29,531 bases of DNA from Pseudomonadota bacterium (GTDB lineage Bacteria; Desulfobacterota; Desulfobacteria; Desulfobacterales; Desulfobacteraceae), in contig JAHIVS010000536.1 in the NCBI GenBank assembly GCA_018816605.1, forward strand, positions 1 to 29,531. Reading direction: 5' to 3'. A program made the translations under genes and the position numbers. A model generated the notes under the pieces. The model saw nothing but the letters and a program-made list of their open reading frames with translations, was not told the origin of the DNA and ran no database searches. Below, in pieces: positions 1 to 7,118 of this stretch; the stretch's first letter is position 1, and each line of letters starts with the position of its first letter.

Positions 1-77
1 ACATCAACGTCTCTTTTTTCAACCTTTGGGTCTCTTGTCGCTTTAAGCTCTCCAACAGGTTTGTTAGGTAATGCCAT
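1..77 (-). CDS. aprA: Adenylylsulfate reductase alpha subunit, N-terminal fragment
   Basis: Only the first 25 codons are inside the window; the gene continues beyond position 1. The visible peptide begins MALPNKPVGELKATRDPKVE, which matches the conserved amino terminus of AprA, the FAD-containing subunit of APS reductase. By family knowledge this cytoplasmic enzyme reduces adenosine 5'-phosphosulfate to sulfite and AMP in dissimilatory sulfate reduction. The ATG at 75-77 is preceded by a GGAGG ribosome binding site. It lies 52 bases downstream of aprB on the same strand, the standard aprBA order, so the two are surely cotranscribed. The FAD and substrate sites are outside the window. Confidence 0.93.
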   Translation of the reverse strand, partial: MALPNKPVGELKATRDPKVEKRDVD

Positions 78-129
78 TATATACCTCCAAAATTATATAT
101 AAAATAACAAAGTAAATGGTGACTATAAA

Positions 130-567
130 TTATGCAAGCTCTGTTGGAGCTACAAGTACATAACCGTCCGCTTCCTGGGTAGAAAGAAGACCTGAGTAAA
201 GGTCTTTGCCTTTCAGGTCATCATAAGAATTGGCTTCACCTTCGGGAGTGGTTCTGATCGGGAACTTAAAGCGTTTAACAACTCCGTTTCTGAATTTACA
301 GGTCCACATGATATCCTCGGTACCCATCATGGGAACAACAGACGCTCCCATTGGAACAAAATCAGAGTATCCTCTGACTTCAATTGCCTGGGAAGGACAA
401 ATTTTAACGCATGAATAACATTCCCAGCACTGATCCGGCTCCTGGTTGTATGCTTTCATTGCATTGGGATCAAGAACCATCAGGTCATTGGGGCAGATGT
501 ACATACATGCTGTTTTGTCCCCACCTTTGCAGCCGTCGCATTTTTCTGCAATTACAAAAGATGGCAT
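130..567 (-). CDS. aprB: Adenylylsulfate reductase beta subunit (AprB)
   Basis: 145 residues, the normal length for AprB, the iron-sulfur electron-transfer subunit of APS reductase. Two ferredoxin-like [4Fe-4S] motifs are visible: Cys10, Cys13, Cys21 and Cys25 with an insertion typical of AprB, then Cys47, Cys50, Cys53 and Cys57. The Trp after Cys47 is also characteristic. The C-terminal segment, about residues 65-145, has no cysteine cluster and by family knowledge wraps around AprA. The protein receives electrons, probably from the QmoABC membrane complex (not in this window), and passes them to the FAD of AprA. The ATG at 567 has a clean GGAGG site upstream. It is the first gene of the aprBA unit, with a long leader upstream. 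Confidence 0.96.
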   Translation of the reverse strand: MPSFVIAEKCDGCKGGDKTACMYICPNDLMVLDPNAMKAYNQEPDQCWECYSCVKICPSQAIEVRGYSDFVPMGASVVPMMGTEDIMWTCKFRNGVVKRFKFPIRTTPEGEANSYDDLKGKDLYSGLLSTQEADGYVLVAPTELA

Positions 568-595
568 TTAAAATACCTCCATAATTTAAGTTAAT

Positions 596-627
596 CAAAT
601 TGCACAATACCGTTGTGCTACTATTTG
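596..627 (-). promoter_or_regulatory. Inverted repeat / hairpin in the aprBA leader
   Basis: GCACAA (602-607) and TTGTGC (613-618) form a 6-bp stem around five bases. Outer arms CAAAT (596-600) and ATTTG (623-627) can extend it across a small asymmetric internal loop. It ends about 29 bases before the aprB start. There is no T-tract, so it is not a typical terminator. It could be an mRNA-stabilising stem or a protein site. The half-sites are in the opposite order to the Rex/HcpR type TTGTGA-N6-TCACAA, so I do not assign it to those regulators. Confidence 0.4.
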
Positions 628-758
628 TTATTAACAACATAGGCCAAAACAGTTTCTGTTCAGCCTGGTAATCCTTAGCCAGTTCTTGTATCAGAACAGT
701 TTATTCCAGGTTTCGGAAATAATCCTGCGCCTGATGCAAGCTTCGCATAAATGTTAAG

Positions 759-788
759 GCAATAGCACTCTGCTATGGTTTTTGTCAA
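759..788 (-). promoter_or_regulatory. Candidate sigma-70 promoter for aprBA
   Basis: On the minus strand a perfect TTGACA (783-788) is followed after 18 bases by TATTGC (759-764). TG stands one base before the -10, as in an extended -10 element. The -10 hexamer itself is weak (3 of 6). A perfect 6-bp inverted repeat (762-776) covers the spacer and the edge of the -10, a position where a bound regulator would block or modify RNA polymerase. Transcription would start near 752. This is inferred from sequence only. Confidence 0.45.
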
Positions 789-989
789 GAAATTTTGAAA
801 AAAGATTCGCCCTGATTTTCAATTGGTTAGGCCGTTGAAATTCATTACCAGATATATTGAAATACGGCAAAGGAGCTACCATATGTAGTAACCTGTCCGG
901 ATCAAAAAGAAGCTGGAAAAAATTTCACAATACTGGTAATTTAAACCATTTTAAATTTATAGATCAGGAAATCAGATAAGGACTCCAAA

Positions 990-1733
990 ATGACCGAAGA
1001 TATGATACCCGTTCACGAACAAGACCCCATGCCCTTTGATTGCTGCCCGGATAATATATGCTTTAATGACTGCTGCCGTGACCTGAACCAGGCGTTGACA
1101 CCCTATGATATTTTGCGCCTGAAAAGAAATCTTGGGATATCTTCCCAGGTTTTTCTCAAAGAATATACTTCCCTGCATTACGGACCGGGATCGGGCTTGC
1201 CCATTGTGACGTTTAAACCCAATCCCGGAACCGGGCATGAATGCCCCTTTGTCAGAGCCAAAGGGTGTGGGGTATATGTGGACCGGCCCGGTTCCTGTCG
1301 CCTTTATCCCCTGGCCCGGGCCATTGCAAGGGACCGGGAGACCGGAGAGATCAATGAATATTTTGCCCTCATTGAAGAGCCCCATTGCAAGGGATTTGGT
1401 AAAAAAACAGATCTAAGCGTCCGCCAATGGCTGGATGGCCAGGATGTTGCCCTCCATAACCGTTACAATGACAAGCTCATGGAGCTGATCAGCCTCAAAA
1501 ACAGAATCCTGCCCGGAAAACTTGAAGGGGCCCAGTCAGATCAGTTTTACCTGGCCCTATATGACCAGGATGCGTTCAGGACCCAGATTTTTGAAAAGGA
1601 CCTTGTACAGGATTTTTGTTTGTCCCCCTCTTTTTTGAAGACCCTGAAAACCAGAGATGAAGCGCTTTTGGATTTTGGTATTGCCTGGGTAAAGAACATG
1701 CTGTTCGGAATAGAATTTACTACACAAGGATAG
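990..1733 (+). CDS. YkgJ-type cysteine-cluster protein
   Basis: 247 residues with the zinc/iron-chelating CxxCxxCC-type pattern of the YkgJ/UPF0153 family (PF03692). An N-terminal cluster has Cys18, Cys19, Cys24, Cys28 and Cys29. The conserved core follows, with Cys85 in CPF, Cys93 in GCGVY and Cys103 in RPGSCRLYPL, and an extra Cys133. The spacing suggests metal binding; no catalytic role is established for the family. No signal peptide or membrane segment is seen, so it is probably cytoplasmic. Its stop codon is three bases before the next gene, whose Shine-Dalgarno site lies inside this gene, so translation of the two is probably coupled. A second, shorter family member is encoded at 10793-11344. 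Confidence 0.85.
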   Translation: MTEDMIPVHEQDPMPFDCCPDNICFNDCCRDLNQALTPYDILRLKRNLGISSQVFLKEYTSLHYGPGSGLPIVTFKPNPGTGHECPFVRAKGCGVYVDRPGSCRLYPLARAIARDRETGEINEYFALIEEPHCKGFGKKTDLSVRQWLDGQDVALHNRYNDKLMELISLKNRILPGKLEGAQSDQFYLALYDQDAFRTQIFEKDLVQDFCLSPSFLKTLKTRDEALLDFGIAWVKNMLFGIEFTTQG

Positions 1734-1736
1734 GCC

Positions 1737-2555
1737 ATGGAAATCCAAGGAAAGGTGGCCCTGGTTCTGGGGGCGGTAAAGGGAATTGGAAAAGGCATTG
1801 GCCTGGCACTGGCCAACCAGGGGGCGATTCTGGTGCTCACCCGCCATGACTGGGAAGAAGACTTTCATCGGATGGAAGGCGCCTTTGCCGCCACAAAGGC
1901 CGAACACCATATTCTAAAGGCAGACCTTTGTAATATTCAGGATATAGAACAGATAGCCGCCTTCATCCGTAAGACATACGGCCGCCTGGATATCCTGGTC
2001 AACAACATTGAGCGGGGAGGGTGGCCCACGGTACACGGGAAATATACACAACGCCAGTGGGACCTTGAGATAAACACCACGCTTAGGGCCAAGCGTTGGG
2101 TTTTTGAGTCTGTATTCCCGCTGTTAAAGGCTTCGGACGATGCCATTGTGATCAATCTGTCATCGGTTGCCGCTATCACCGGCAGGTCCGGCCCGGCAGC
2201 GCTTGTGTTCAATGACGGGTATGCCATGGCCAACCGCGGGATCTCTTCTTTAACCGAGACCTGGGCCCGCATGGGGGCGCCTTTTGTCCGGGTCAATGAA
2301 CTCATGCTGGGGATATTTGAAACCCGCCATGCCGAAGGCACAAGGGGCTGGAATGAGGTGCTCACCGATGGTGAAAAACAAATGCTTGTCAACCATACCC
2401 TGGCCAAACGGACCGGCACCATTGAAGATGTGGTCAAGGCCTGCCTGTTCATGATCAAAGACGCCCCTTACATGACCGGAAGCGTTGTCCGCCTAGACGG
2501 CGGGTTTGTCCTGGCCGGAGAAGCGGTGCCGCCACTGCCCGAGGGGATTGTCTAG
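1737..2555 (+). CDS. SDR-family protein with an altered active site
   Basis: 272 residues with the Rossmann fold of classical short-chain dehydrogenases/reductases. A glycine-rich nucleotide loop GAVKGIGKGIG lies near residues 12-22, Asp63 sits in the KADL segment, NN occurs at 89-90 (NNIE instead of NNAG), and the active-site serines are 142-143. The catalytic Tyr162 is present, but the Lys of the YxxxK motif is Asn166 (YAMAN). A C-terminal segment, TGSVVRLDGGFVLAG, matches the family's usual end. By family knowledge that Lys lowers the Tyr pKa and binds the nicotinamide ribose, so ordinary dehydrogenase activity is doubtful. It may be a divergent enzyme or a binding protein. The ATG at 1737 has AAGGA six bases upstream and lies directly behind the YkgJ gene. 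It overlaps the convergent SNase-like gene by four bases. Confidence 0.85.
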   Translation: MEIQGKVALVLGAVKGIGKGIGLALANQGAILVLTRHDWEEDFHRMEGAFAATKAEHHILKADLCNIQDIEQIAAFIRKTYGRLDILVNNIERGGWPTVHGKYTQRQWDLEINTTLRAKRWVFESVFPLLKASDDAIVINLSSVAAITGRSGPAALVFNDGYAMANRGISSLTETWARMGAPFVRVNELMLGIFETRHAEGTRGWNEVLTDGEKQMLVNHTLAKRTGTIEDVVKACLFMIKDAPYMTGSVVRLDGGFVLAGEAVPPLPEGIV

Positions 2556-3019
2556 TCGGCAGATTTCCAGATTCCAATCCCGGCCGTTCTGGCAGCAGCC
2601 TCAGCTTTTCTCCACTGGCTGCAATGGGGCTCTTTTTTGCAGTCCGGATCAACCCCTGCCACTCCCTGGCGGACCAGTGTTTCATTCAGACAATTTCCCC
2701 GGATGATAACAATGCCCCGGGGCGGATCCGATTCAACGAGCCGCACCGACAACAATTTGTTAAAAACCCTTTGGGAAACCCTTTTTTTGACCTGCCGCCC
2801 CTGGTCAGAGTCAGGGTCCGGCAATTGAATCCCGTAAAGGGTGAACGGATAAAGTCTTCCATTTTCCCAGACCACAAGGTTTCCCGGGGAGACGACCTTG
2901 ATGATAACACCTTCCAGGGTCCGTTCATTGTCTGGCATTTCAGGCATGATCTGATCCTTGGCCATGGCTGATCCGGCCATGAACAGGGCAATCCATATGG
3001 CAATCCAAAGCTGTTTCAT
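2552..3019 (-). CDS. Exported SNase-fold (thermonuclease-like) protein, probably inactive
   Basis: 155 residues. A signal peptide is clear: positive start, hydrophobic stretch 4-17, then Ala-x-Ala cleavage near residue 20. The remainder resembles the staphylococcal-nuclease OB-fold (PF00565), with LYGIQLPD matching the nuclease RLxGIDxPE strand, ETLVRQGVA matching VN..LV..G.A, and a C-terminal A..AGIGIW motif. The DGDT calcium-binding segment is replaced by SPGN. The first catalytic Arg position is a Thr and the catalytic Glu is an Asp; only the second Arg (in PPRGIVI) appears retained. I therefore infer a non-nucleolytic periplasmic protein. It lies 42 bases behind the hybrid kinase on the same strand, with a hairpin between them, so a shared transcript is possible. 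Confidence 0.75.
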   Translation of the reverse strand: MKQLWIAIWIALFMAGSAMAKDQIMPEMPDNERTLEGVIIKVVSPGNLVVWENGRLYPFTLYGIQLPDPDSDQGRQVKKRVSQRVFNKLLSVRLVESDPPRGIVIIRGNCLNETLVRQGVAGVDPDCKKEPHCSQWRKAEAAARTAGIGIWKSAD

Positions 3020-3032
3020 CCCGGTTCCGCCC

Positions 3033-3050
3033 TTGCCGGTGTCCCGGCAA
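3033..3050 (-). promoter_or_regulatory. Hairpin between the hybrid kinase and the SNase-like gene
   Basis: TTGCCGG (3033-3039) and CCGGCAA (3044-3050) form a perfect 7-bp, G+C-rich stem with a four-base loop. It starts 12 bases after the kinase stop codon and ends 13 bases before the next start. No T-run follows it on the minus strand, so it is not a classical intrinsic terminator. It could stabilise the kinase mRNA end or mask the weak ribosome binding site of the SNase-like gene. Confidence 0.45.
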
Positions 3051-3061
3051 ATAAAATATCC

Positions 3062-4969
3062 TTATAGCAAGTCGGATAAAATTTTAAATAATTTTGCCTG
3101 GTTTATGGGTTTGGTAATATAGCCGTCCATTCCGGCAGAAAGATATTTTTCCTCGTCCCCTTTCATGGCATTGGCCGTCAGGGCAATAATTGGAATGGCC
3201 CTGGTTTCAGGATTTAGTCTAATCCGCTGCGTGGCTTCAATTCCATCCATTTCCGGCATCTGTATGTCCATCAGAATTGCATCAAATTGTTTTTTTTTCA
3301 ATGCTTCAATTGCCAGCCGGCCATTGTTTGCGATTTCAACGATTAAATCTGCTTTTCCAAGGAGCGTCTTGATGATTTTCTGGTTAACTAGGTTGTCTTC
3401 CGCAACCAGGATCCGCGAGCCAGAAATTTTCTTTTTATGCCGGGTGGTATCCGATTGTTTGACCTCCTGGCCGGTTTCATGTTGGGGTTTAGGCCCCGTT
3501 TCTTTTGCCGGGCGGTCAAAAAGACAGGTAAAAAAAACGGTTGTCCCTTTCCCATATTCACTTTGCACGCGGATTTGGCCCTGCATCATTTGGATGAGCT
3601 TTTTGGATATTGTCAACCCCAGACCGGTTCCGCCATATTTCCGGGTGGAGGAGGCATCTGCCTGTGTAAAGGGGGAGAACAATTTATCCAGGTGTTGCCT
3701 TTTTATTCCCATCCCCGTATCTTTCACATATATCTCAAGCATTACTTTAAAAAGGTCTGCACCCGACTCTTTCTGTCCCACGCCAATGGTTATTGCACCG
3801 CCGGCATCGGTAAACTTAACGGCATTGCTGACAAGATTTGTGATGACCTGCCGCAGCCGCATGGCATCACCCACCAGAATCTCCGGCAGGTCCGGACTTT
3901 TTTTCAGGGAAAGCACAATCCCTTTTTCGGCGGCCTTGATGGAAAACATCTCCATAATCCGATCAATGGTTTCATCCAGGCGGAACGGGGTCTTTTCCAT
4001 TTCCAGGTAACCTGATTCAATCTTGGAAAAATCCAGCACATCGTCGATGATCTTTAAAAGGGAATGCCCCGAATCATGGATAATACGAAGATATTTCTCA
4101 ATTTCAGGGCTCAGCTTTTCGGCGAGGGCCAGCTCTGTTGCGCAGATAACACCGTTCATGGGTGTCCGGATTTCATGGCTCATATTGGCCAGAAATTCAC
4201 TCTTGGCAATATTGGCCACTTCTGCTTTTTTTGCAAGGCCCCTGGCCTGGCGAAGCGCGTCCTGCAGTTCTATATTTGCCGATTCAAGCTGTACAGTCCT
4301 TTCGATAACCCGATGCTCAAGCTCCTTATTAACCTGGCTTACCTTGTTTTTTTCCTGTTTCAGCTTAAAATTGGAAAAAAAGCGTTTCCGCATGTTTAGC
4401 TCAATGGAATACCCTGCCAGCATGCAAAAAATATTGGCTGATACAAAGAAAAAATTGTTATTGATCAGAATGATATCCGGAGTTGGGGCAATCCATATGG
4501 CCCCGATTTCATAGCAGATGACAATCAGCCAGGAACAGGTTACCGCCCATGGAAATCGTAGCCGGATAAAGGTGTAAATGGTGATGAGGACCAGTATGAT
4601 ACCGGCATAATAGGAATAGCTTGCCGGTGGTCCGGCAAGGATTACCATGAGTTCAATGCCGAGTCCGGCTAAAATACATAAAAAAAACAGGAGGGCCTGG
4701 GCATATTTTTCAAAACCTGGGTGAAAGGAAAACCACAAAACGCCTGTGGCTGCAGGACAGAATCCGGCATACCGTATGAGCCAGAATATGTTTTTTTTCT
4801 CGGGTGCAATGATGAGGTCGAGGATACCGAAGATCGTATAAAAAAAAATGGCAATGGGAATGGCGATCCTTATCCAGGGGAGTGATTCCCTGAAGTGAGA
4901 TTTGATAAACTCAGGTTCCAGGTATTCCCACTCCCCGGTAAAGGACAAGGTGAAAAAATTATAGGTCAT
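3062..4969 (-). CDS. Hybrid sensor histidine kinase with receiver domain
   Basis: 635 residues. About six membrane segments span residues 31-190 and form an integral membrane sensor with no large periplasmic domain. A coiled coil follows (about 200-250). The HisKA domain has phospho-acceptor His265 in SHEIRTP. The HATPase domain has the N box (Asn378, Asn382), DTGMG (417-421) and GGTGLGL (446-452). A C-terminal receiver domain, about 517-635, has phospho-acceptor Asp568 in [11 protein letters not shown] and Lys620. All catalytic motifs look intact. The ATG at 4969 is preceded by AAAGGAA. The likely mechanism is His to Asp relay inside the protein. No output response regulator is adjacent, so the partner and signal are unknown. 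The SNase-like gene follows on the same strand. Confidence 0.93.
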   Translation of the reverse strand: MTYNFFTLSFTGEWEYLEPEFIKSHFRESLPWIRIAIPIAIFFYTIFGILDLIIAPEKKNIFWLIRYAGFCPAATGVLWFSFHPGFEKYAQALLFFLCILAGLGIELMVILAGPPASYSYYAGIILVLITIYTFIRLRFPWAVTCSWLIVICYEIGAIWIAPTPDIILINNNFFFVSANIFCMLAGYSIELNMRKRFFSNFKLKQEKNKVSQVNKELEHRVIERTVQLESANIELQDALRQARGLAKKAEVANIAKSEFLANMSHEIRTPMNGVICATELALAEKLSPEIEKYLRIIHDSGHSLLKIIDDVLDFSKIESGYLEMEKTPFRLDETIDRIMEMFSIKAAEKGIVLSLKKSPDLPEILVGDAMRLRQVITNLVSNAVKFTDAGGAITIGVGQKESGADLFKVMLEIYVKDTGMGIKRQHLDKLFSPFTQADASSTRKYGGTGLGLTISKKLIQMMQGQIRVQSEYGKGTTVFFTCLFDRPAKETGPKPQHETGQEVKQSDTTRHKKKISGSRILVAEDNLVNQKIIKTLLGKADLIVEIANNGRLAIEALKKKQFDAILMDIQMPEMDGIEATQRIRLNPETRAIPIIALTANAMKGDEEKYLSAGMDGYITKPINQAKLFKILSDLL

Positions 4970-5149
4970 TCAGGTTCCTTTCTGATGCCCATGGGCGACA
5001 CCAATACGCTGCCATTTTTAATGTATTATCCCTGAATACCGACATTGAATACACGTGTGAAAATAATTGTCAAGGGATGTCCTGATTTGCCACCAATGAT
5101 TGGGATAGCAGATGCCGAGGAGATGGGGGGCGAGCTGGAAAAAGAAGCA

Positions 5150-5179
5150 TTGACTATTGTCACCGATCGGTGATATATA
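5150..5179 (+). promoter_or_regulatory. tetR-gene promoter with embedded palindromic operator
   Basis: TTGACT (5150-5155) is followed after 17-18 bases by ATATAT/TATATA (5173-5179). The spacer holds the perfect 14-bp palindrome TCACCGATCGGTGA (5160-5173). An operator between -35 and -10 is the classic arrangement for TetR-family autorepression. The same half-sites with the same 4-base spacing recur at 5946-5961 before the next gene. Transcription would start near 5186, so translation cannot begin at the GTG inside the palindrome. Confidence 0.75.
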
Positions 5180-5262
5180 TGAATTCCATAGACTGTTTTG
5201 GGAAGGCTGTGTCTGTTTGGAAAATAGAGTGTGTTGAACAAATTGAACAAAAAAGAGATGCC

Positions 5263-5889
5263 ATGGTAAAAAAGCAAGTGTTGAAAATCAGGGACAAGCA
5301 GATCACAAGCCGCCGCCTGATAGCTGCCATCGGCAGCCTTTTGGGAAGGGAAGGCTTCAAAGGACTGGGCATCAATGCCGTGGCCCGGGAGGCCGGAGTC
5401 GACAAGGTGCTGATTTATCGGTATTTCGGCGGGCTGCAGGGCCTGATTGCCGCCTTTGGCAAGGAAGGGGATTTCTGGCCGTCCGCACTGGAACTGGCAG
5501 GCGGGGATCTTCAGAAATTTTCAAATCTCACCCTTGAAGAAAGATTGTCTGTTTTTTCGAAAAACTTTATTCTGGCATTGCGAAAACGGCCGTTGACCCG
5601 GGCGATCATGGCCTGGGAAGTCCTGGAAACAAATGATCTGACCTGCGAACTGGAAGCGGTCAGAGAAAAAAGCATCATGGACTTTTTCAAGATGTTTTTT
5701 TTACAAAATAAAACCCAGACGGATTTGCAAGCCGTTACCATGCTCATGGGGGCTGCCATCAGTTATTTGATCATCCGGTCTGCCCATATTGATTTGTACG
5801 GCGGAATCCGGCTTGATTCGGAGCAAGGATGGGAACGCATCCAGGCGGGCATAGATACCATCATAAAGGGCGTATTGTGTCTGGCCTAA
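5263..5889 (+). CDS. TetR/AcrR-family transcriptional regulator
   Basis: 208 residues from the ATG at 5263, a normal TetR-family length. The N-terminal DNA-binding domain shows the typical helix-turn-helix, INAVAREAGVDKVLIYRYFG, at about residues 38-57. The C-terminal domain (about 65-208) is the divergent ligand-binding and dimerisation part; its ligand cannot be read from sequence. In-frame starts upstream (GTG 5170, ATG 5179) lie in or next to the promoter/operator and are rejected. AAGAGA precedes the chosen ATG. The gene is followed after 85 bases by a nitroreductase gene. Both genes carry the same palindrome upstream, so I infer that this protein represses both. Induction by an electrophilic or nitro compound would be plausible but is not shown. 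Confidence 0.9.
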   Translation: MVKKQVLKIRDKQITSRRLIAAIGSLLGREGFKGLGINAVAREAGVDKVLIYRYFGGLQGLIAAFGKEGDFWPSALELAGGDLQKFSNLTLEERLSVFSKNFILALRKRPLTRAIMAWEVLETNDLTCELEAVREKSIMDFFKMFFLQNKTQTDLQAVTMLMGAAISYLIIRSAHIDLYGGIRLDSEQGWERIQAGIDTIIKGVLCLA

Positions 5890-5945
5890 CCCACTAGAGC
5901 TCGGTCCGGCAACCGTGTGTCGGGCAAAAATTTTTATTTAGAAAA

Positions 5946-5961
5946 GTCACCATTTGGTGAC
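5946..5961 (+). promoter_or_regulatory. Second copy of the TetR-type operator
   Basis: GTCACCATTTGGTGAC consists of 7-bp inverted arms around two bases. It shares GTCACC-N4-GGTGA with the palindrome at 5160-5173. It ends 13 bases before the nitroreductase ATG and just before its AGGAG site. A bound repressor could block initiation or elongation here. An A+T-rich TATTTA (5935-5940) may be a -10 element, but I see no good -35. Confidence 0.7.
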
Positions 5962-5974
5962 AATAGGAGACGTC

Positions 5975-7108
5975 ATGAACCGCAGACATTTTTTAAAGAA
6001 AGGCATGGCAACGGCCGGGCTATTGCTGGGACCCGGCCTATTGCTGCCTTCCTGTTCCAGAAATTTAAGGTCCGAGCTAACGGGGGCCTCCCCGTTTCCG
6101 GGGAACAGCACCCTAAGCCCCAATGCCTGGCATATATTGCACCACGCCTCCCTTGCCCCCAGCGGGCACAATACCCAGCCCTGGGTGGTGGAGATCGTGA
6201 ACGATACGGAATGGATCATTGGGTCTGATGCCAAAAGATGGCTGAGGGTGGTGGACAATACCAACCGGGAGGTGCTTCTTTCTCTGGGCGCTTTTATTGA
6301 AAATCTGGTTCAGGCAGCGGCAGCAAAAGGTTTTCATGCACAGGTGGACGTGATTGCCGGGGGTCGGTTTGATACCCGTATTGCCCGGGTGAATCTGATC
6401 CCGATGGCGCCTGTGGATATCCCTTTAATTCGGCTGGTCTCCCGGAGAACCGTAAAAACCAACCTGCTGGCAAAAGAATTAAAGTCAGCAGATGTGACCG
6501 CTTTTTACCGGGCAACAAAGGGGAATTTGCATTATTTTCCCAGGGGAACCCACCATTGTGACCTGATGGCAAAGGAGGCGATAGACAATTTTAAACTCCA
6601 GTTTGACAATCAAAAAGCCATGGAAGAGGCAGCAATCTGGACCCGGTTGTCGGACAGGGAGGCTCGAAAATTTAGGGACGGACTGACCACGGATGGCATG
6701 GAGATCAATGGTCTTGCCGGGTGGGTTGTCCGACATTTTATGGACAAGAAGGATGTCATGGGCAAAACATTCCGGGAAAAAGGGATTGAAAAGATAATGA
6801 AGCAGGCCGGGGAGGGGGCCGGCTGGCTGGTGATTACCAGTGACGGTAACAGCGTCAAGGATCTGATAGAATGCGGTCGGCGTTTCCAGCGGATGGCCCT
6901 TTTGGCCAGGGAGAAAATGATTGCCATTCATCCCATGACCCAGGCACTGGAAGAAAAACACGGGCAGAAAAATATCAGGGAAAACCATGGGCCCGGAATG
7001 ATGCCGCAATTTATCCTCCGGGTAGGGTACCTGGAACAATATCCAGAGCCTGTGAGTTTGCGGCGGCCGGTTGACTGGTTTTTGGCAAGGCCCGGAACTT
7101 TTGTGTGA
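5975..7108 (+). CDS. Tat-exported Acg-like nitroreductase-family protein
   Basis: 377 residues from the ATG at 5975, which has AGGAG upstream. The N-terminus is a twin-arginine signal, RRHFLKK (residues 3-9), followed by a hydrophobic stretch and a possible lipobox ending at Cys27 (LLPSC), so it may be a folded lipoprotein exported by Tat. The mature part resembles the Acg group of FMN-dependent nitroreductases, with the conserved APSGHNTQPW (residues 61-70) and a later AGEGAGWLVI segment. By family knowledge such proteins bind flavin and reduce nitro compounds or quinones, although Acg itself may sequester FMN. It probably forms a unit with the tetR gene upstream. The 3' end lies 10 bases from the convergent pta gene, with no clear terminator between. 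Confidence 0.85.
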   Translation: MNRRHFLKKGMATAGLLLGPGLLLPSCSRNLRSELTGASPFPGNSTLSPNAWHILHHASLAPSGHNTQPWVVEIVNDTEWIIGSDAKRWLRVVDNTNREVLLSLGAFIENLVQAAAAKGFHAQVDVIAGGRFDTRIARVNLIPMAPVDIPLIRLVSRRTVKTNLLAKELKSADVTAFYRATKGNLHYFPRGTHHCDLMAKEAIDNFKLQFDNQKAMEEAAIWTRLSDREARKFRDGLTTDGMEINGLAGWVVRHFMDKKDVMGKTFREKGIEKIMKQAGEGAGWLVITSDGNSVKDLIECGRRFQRMALLAREKMIAIHPMTQALEEKHGQKNIRENHGPGMMPQFILRVGYLEQYPEPVSLRRPVDWFLARPGTFV

Positions 7109-7118
7109 TAGGTTACCA

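Larger units (their letters stand above)
568..989. other. Intergenic leader region between aprB and the divergent YkgJ gene
   Basis: 422 bases with no credible coding sequence on either strand. On the minus strand it holds a candidate apr promoter (759-788), a 6-bp dyad ATAGCA-CTC-TGCTAT (762-776) overlapping that promoter, and a dyad/hairpin close to aprB (596-627). CTGTTC (656-661) and GAACAG (694-699) are another inverted pair, but far apart. If the promoter call is right, the apr mRNA carries about 185 untranslated bases. I see no clear promoter for the plus-strand gene at 990; the A+T-rich stretch 930-965 is where one would be expected. Confidence 0.6.

Noticed and set aside
602..618. 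GCACAA-N5-TTGTGC as a Rex, HcpR or CRP-type site
   Set aside because: The half-sites are in the opposite order and spacing from TTGTGA-N6-TCACAA; retained only as a dyad/hairpin.
5170..5262. Longer start for the TetR-family gene (GTG 5170 or ATG 5179)
   Set aside because: These codons lie inside or directly beside the promoter and palindrome, upstream of the predicted transcription start; the peptide they add does not resemble the family.
6485..7039. Antisense reading frames opposite the nitroreductase, pta, nusA and pnp genes
   Set aside because: Each lies wholly within a well-supported gene on the other strand and shows no recognisable domain or start signal.
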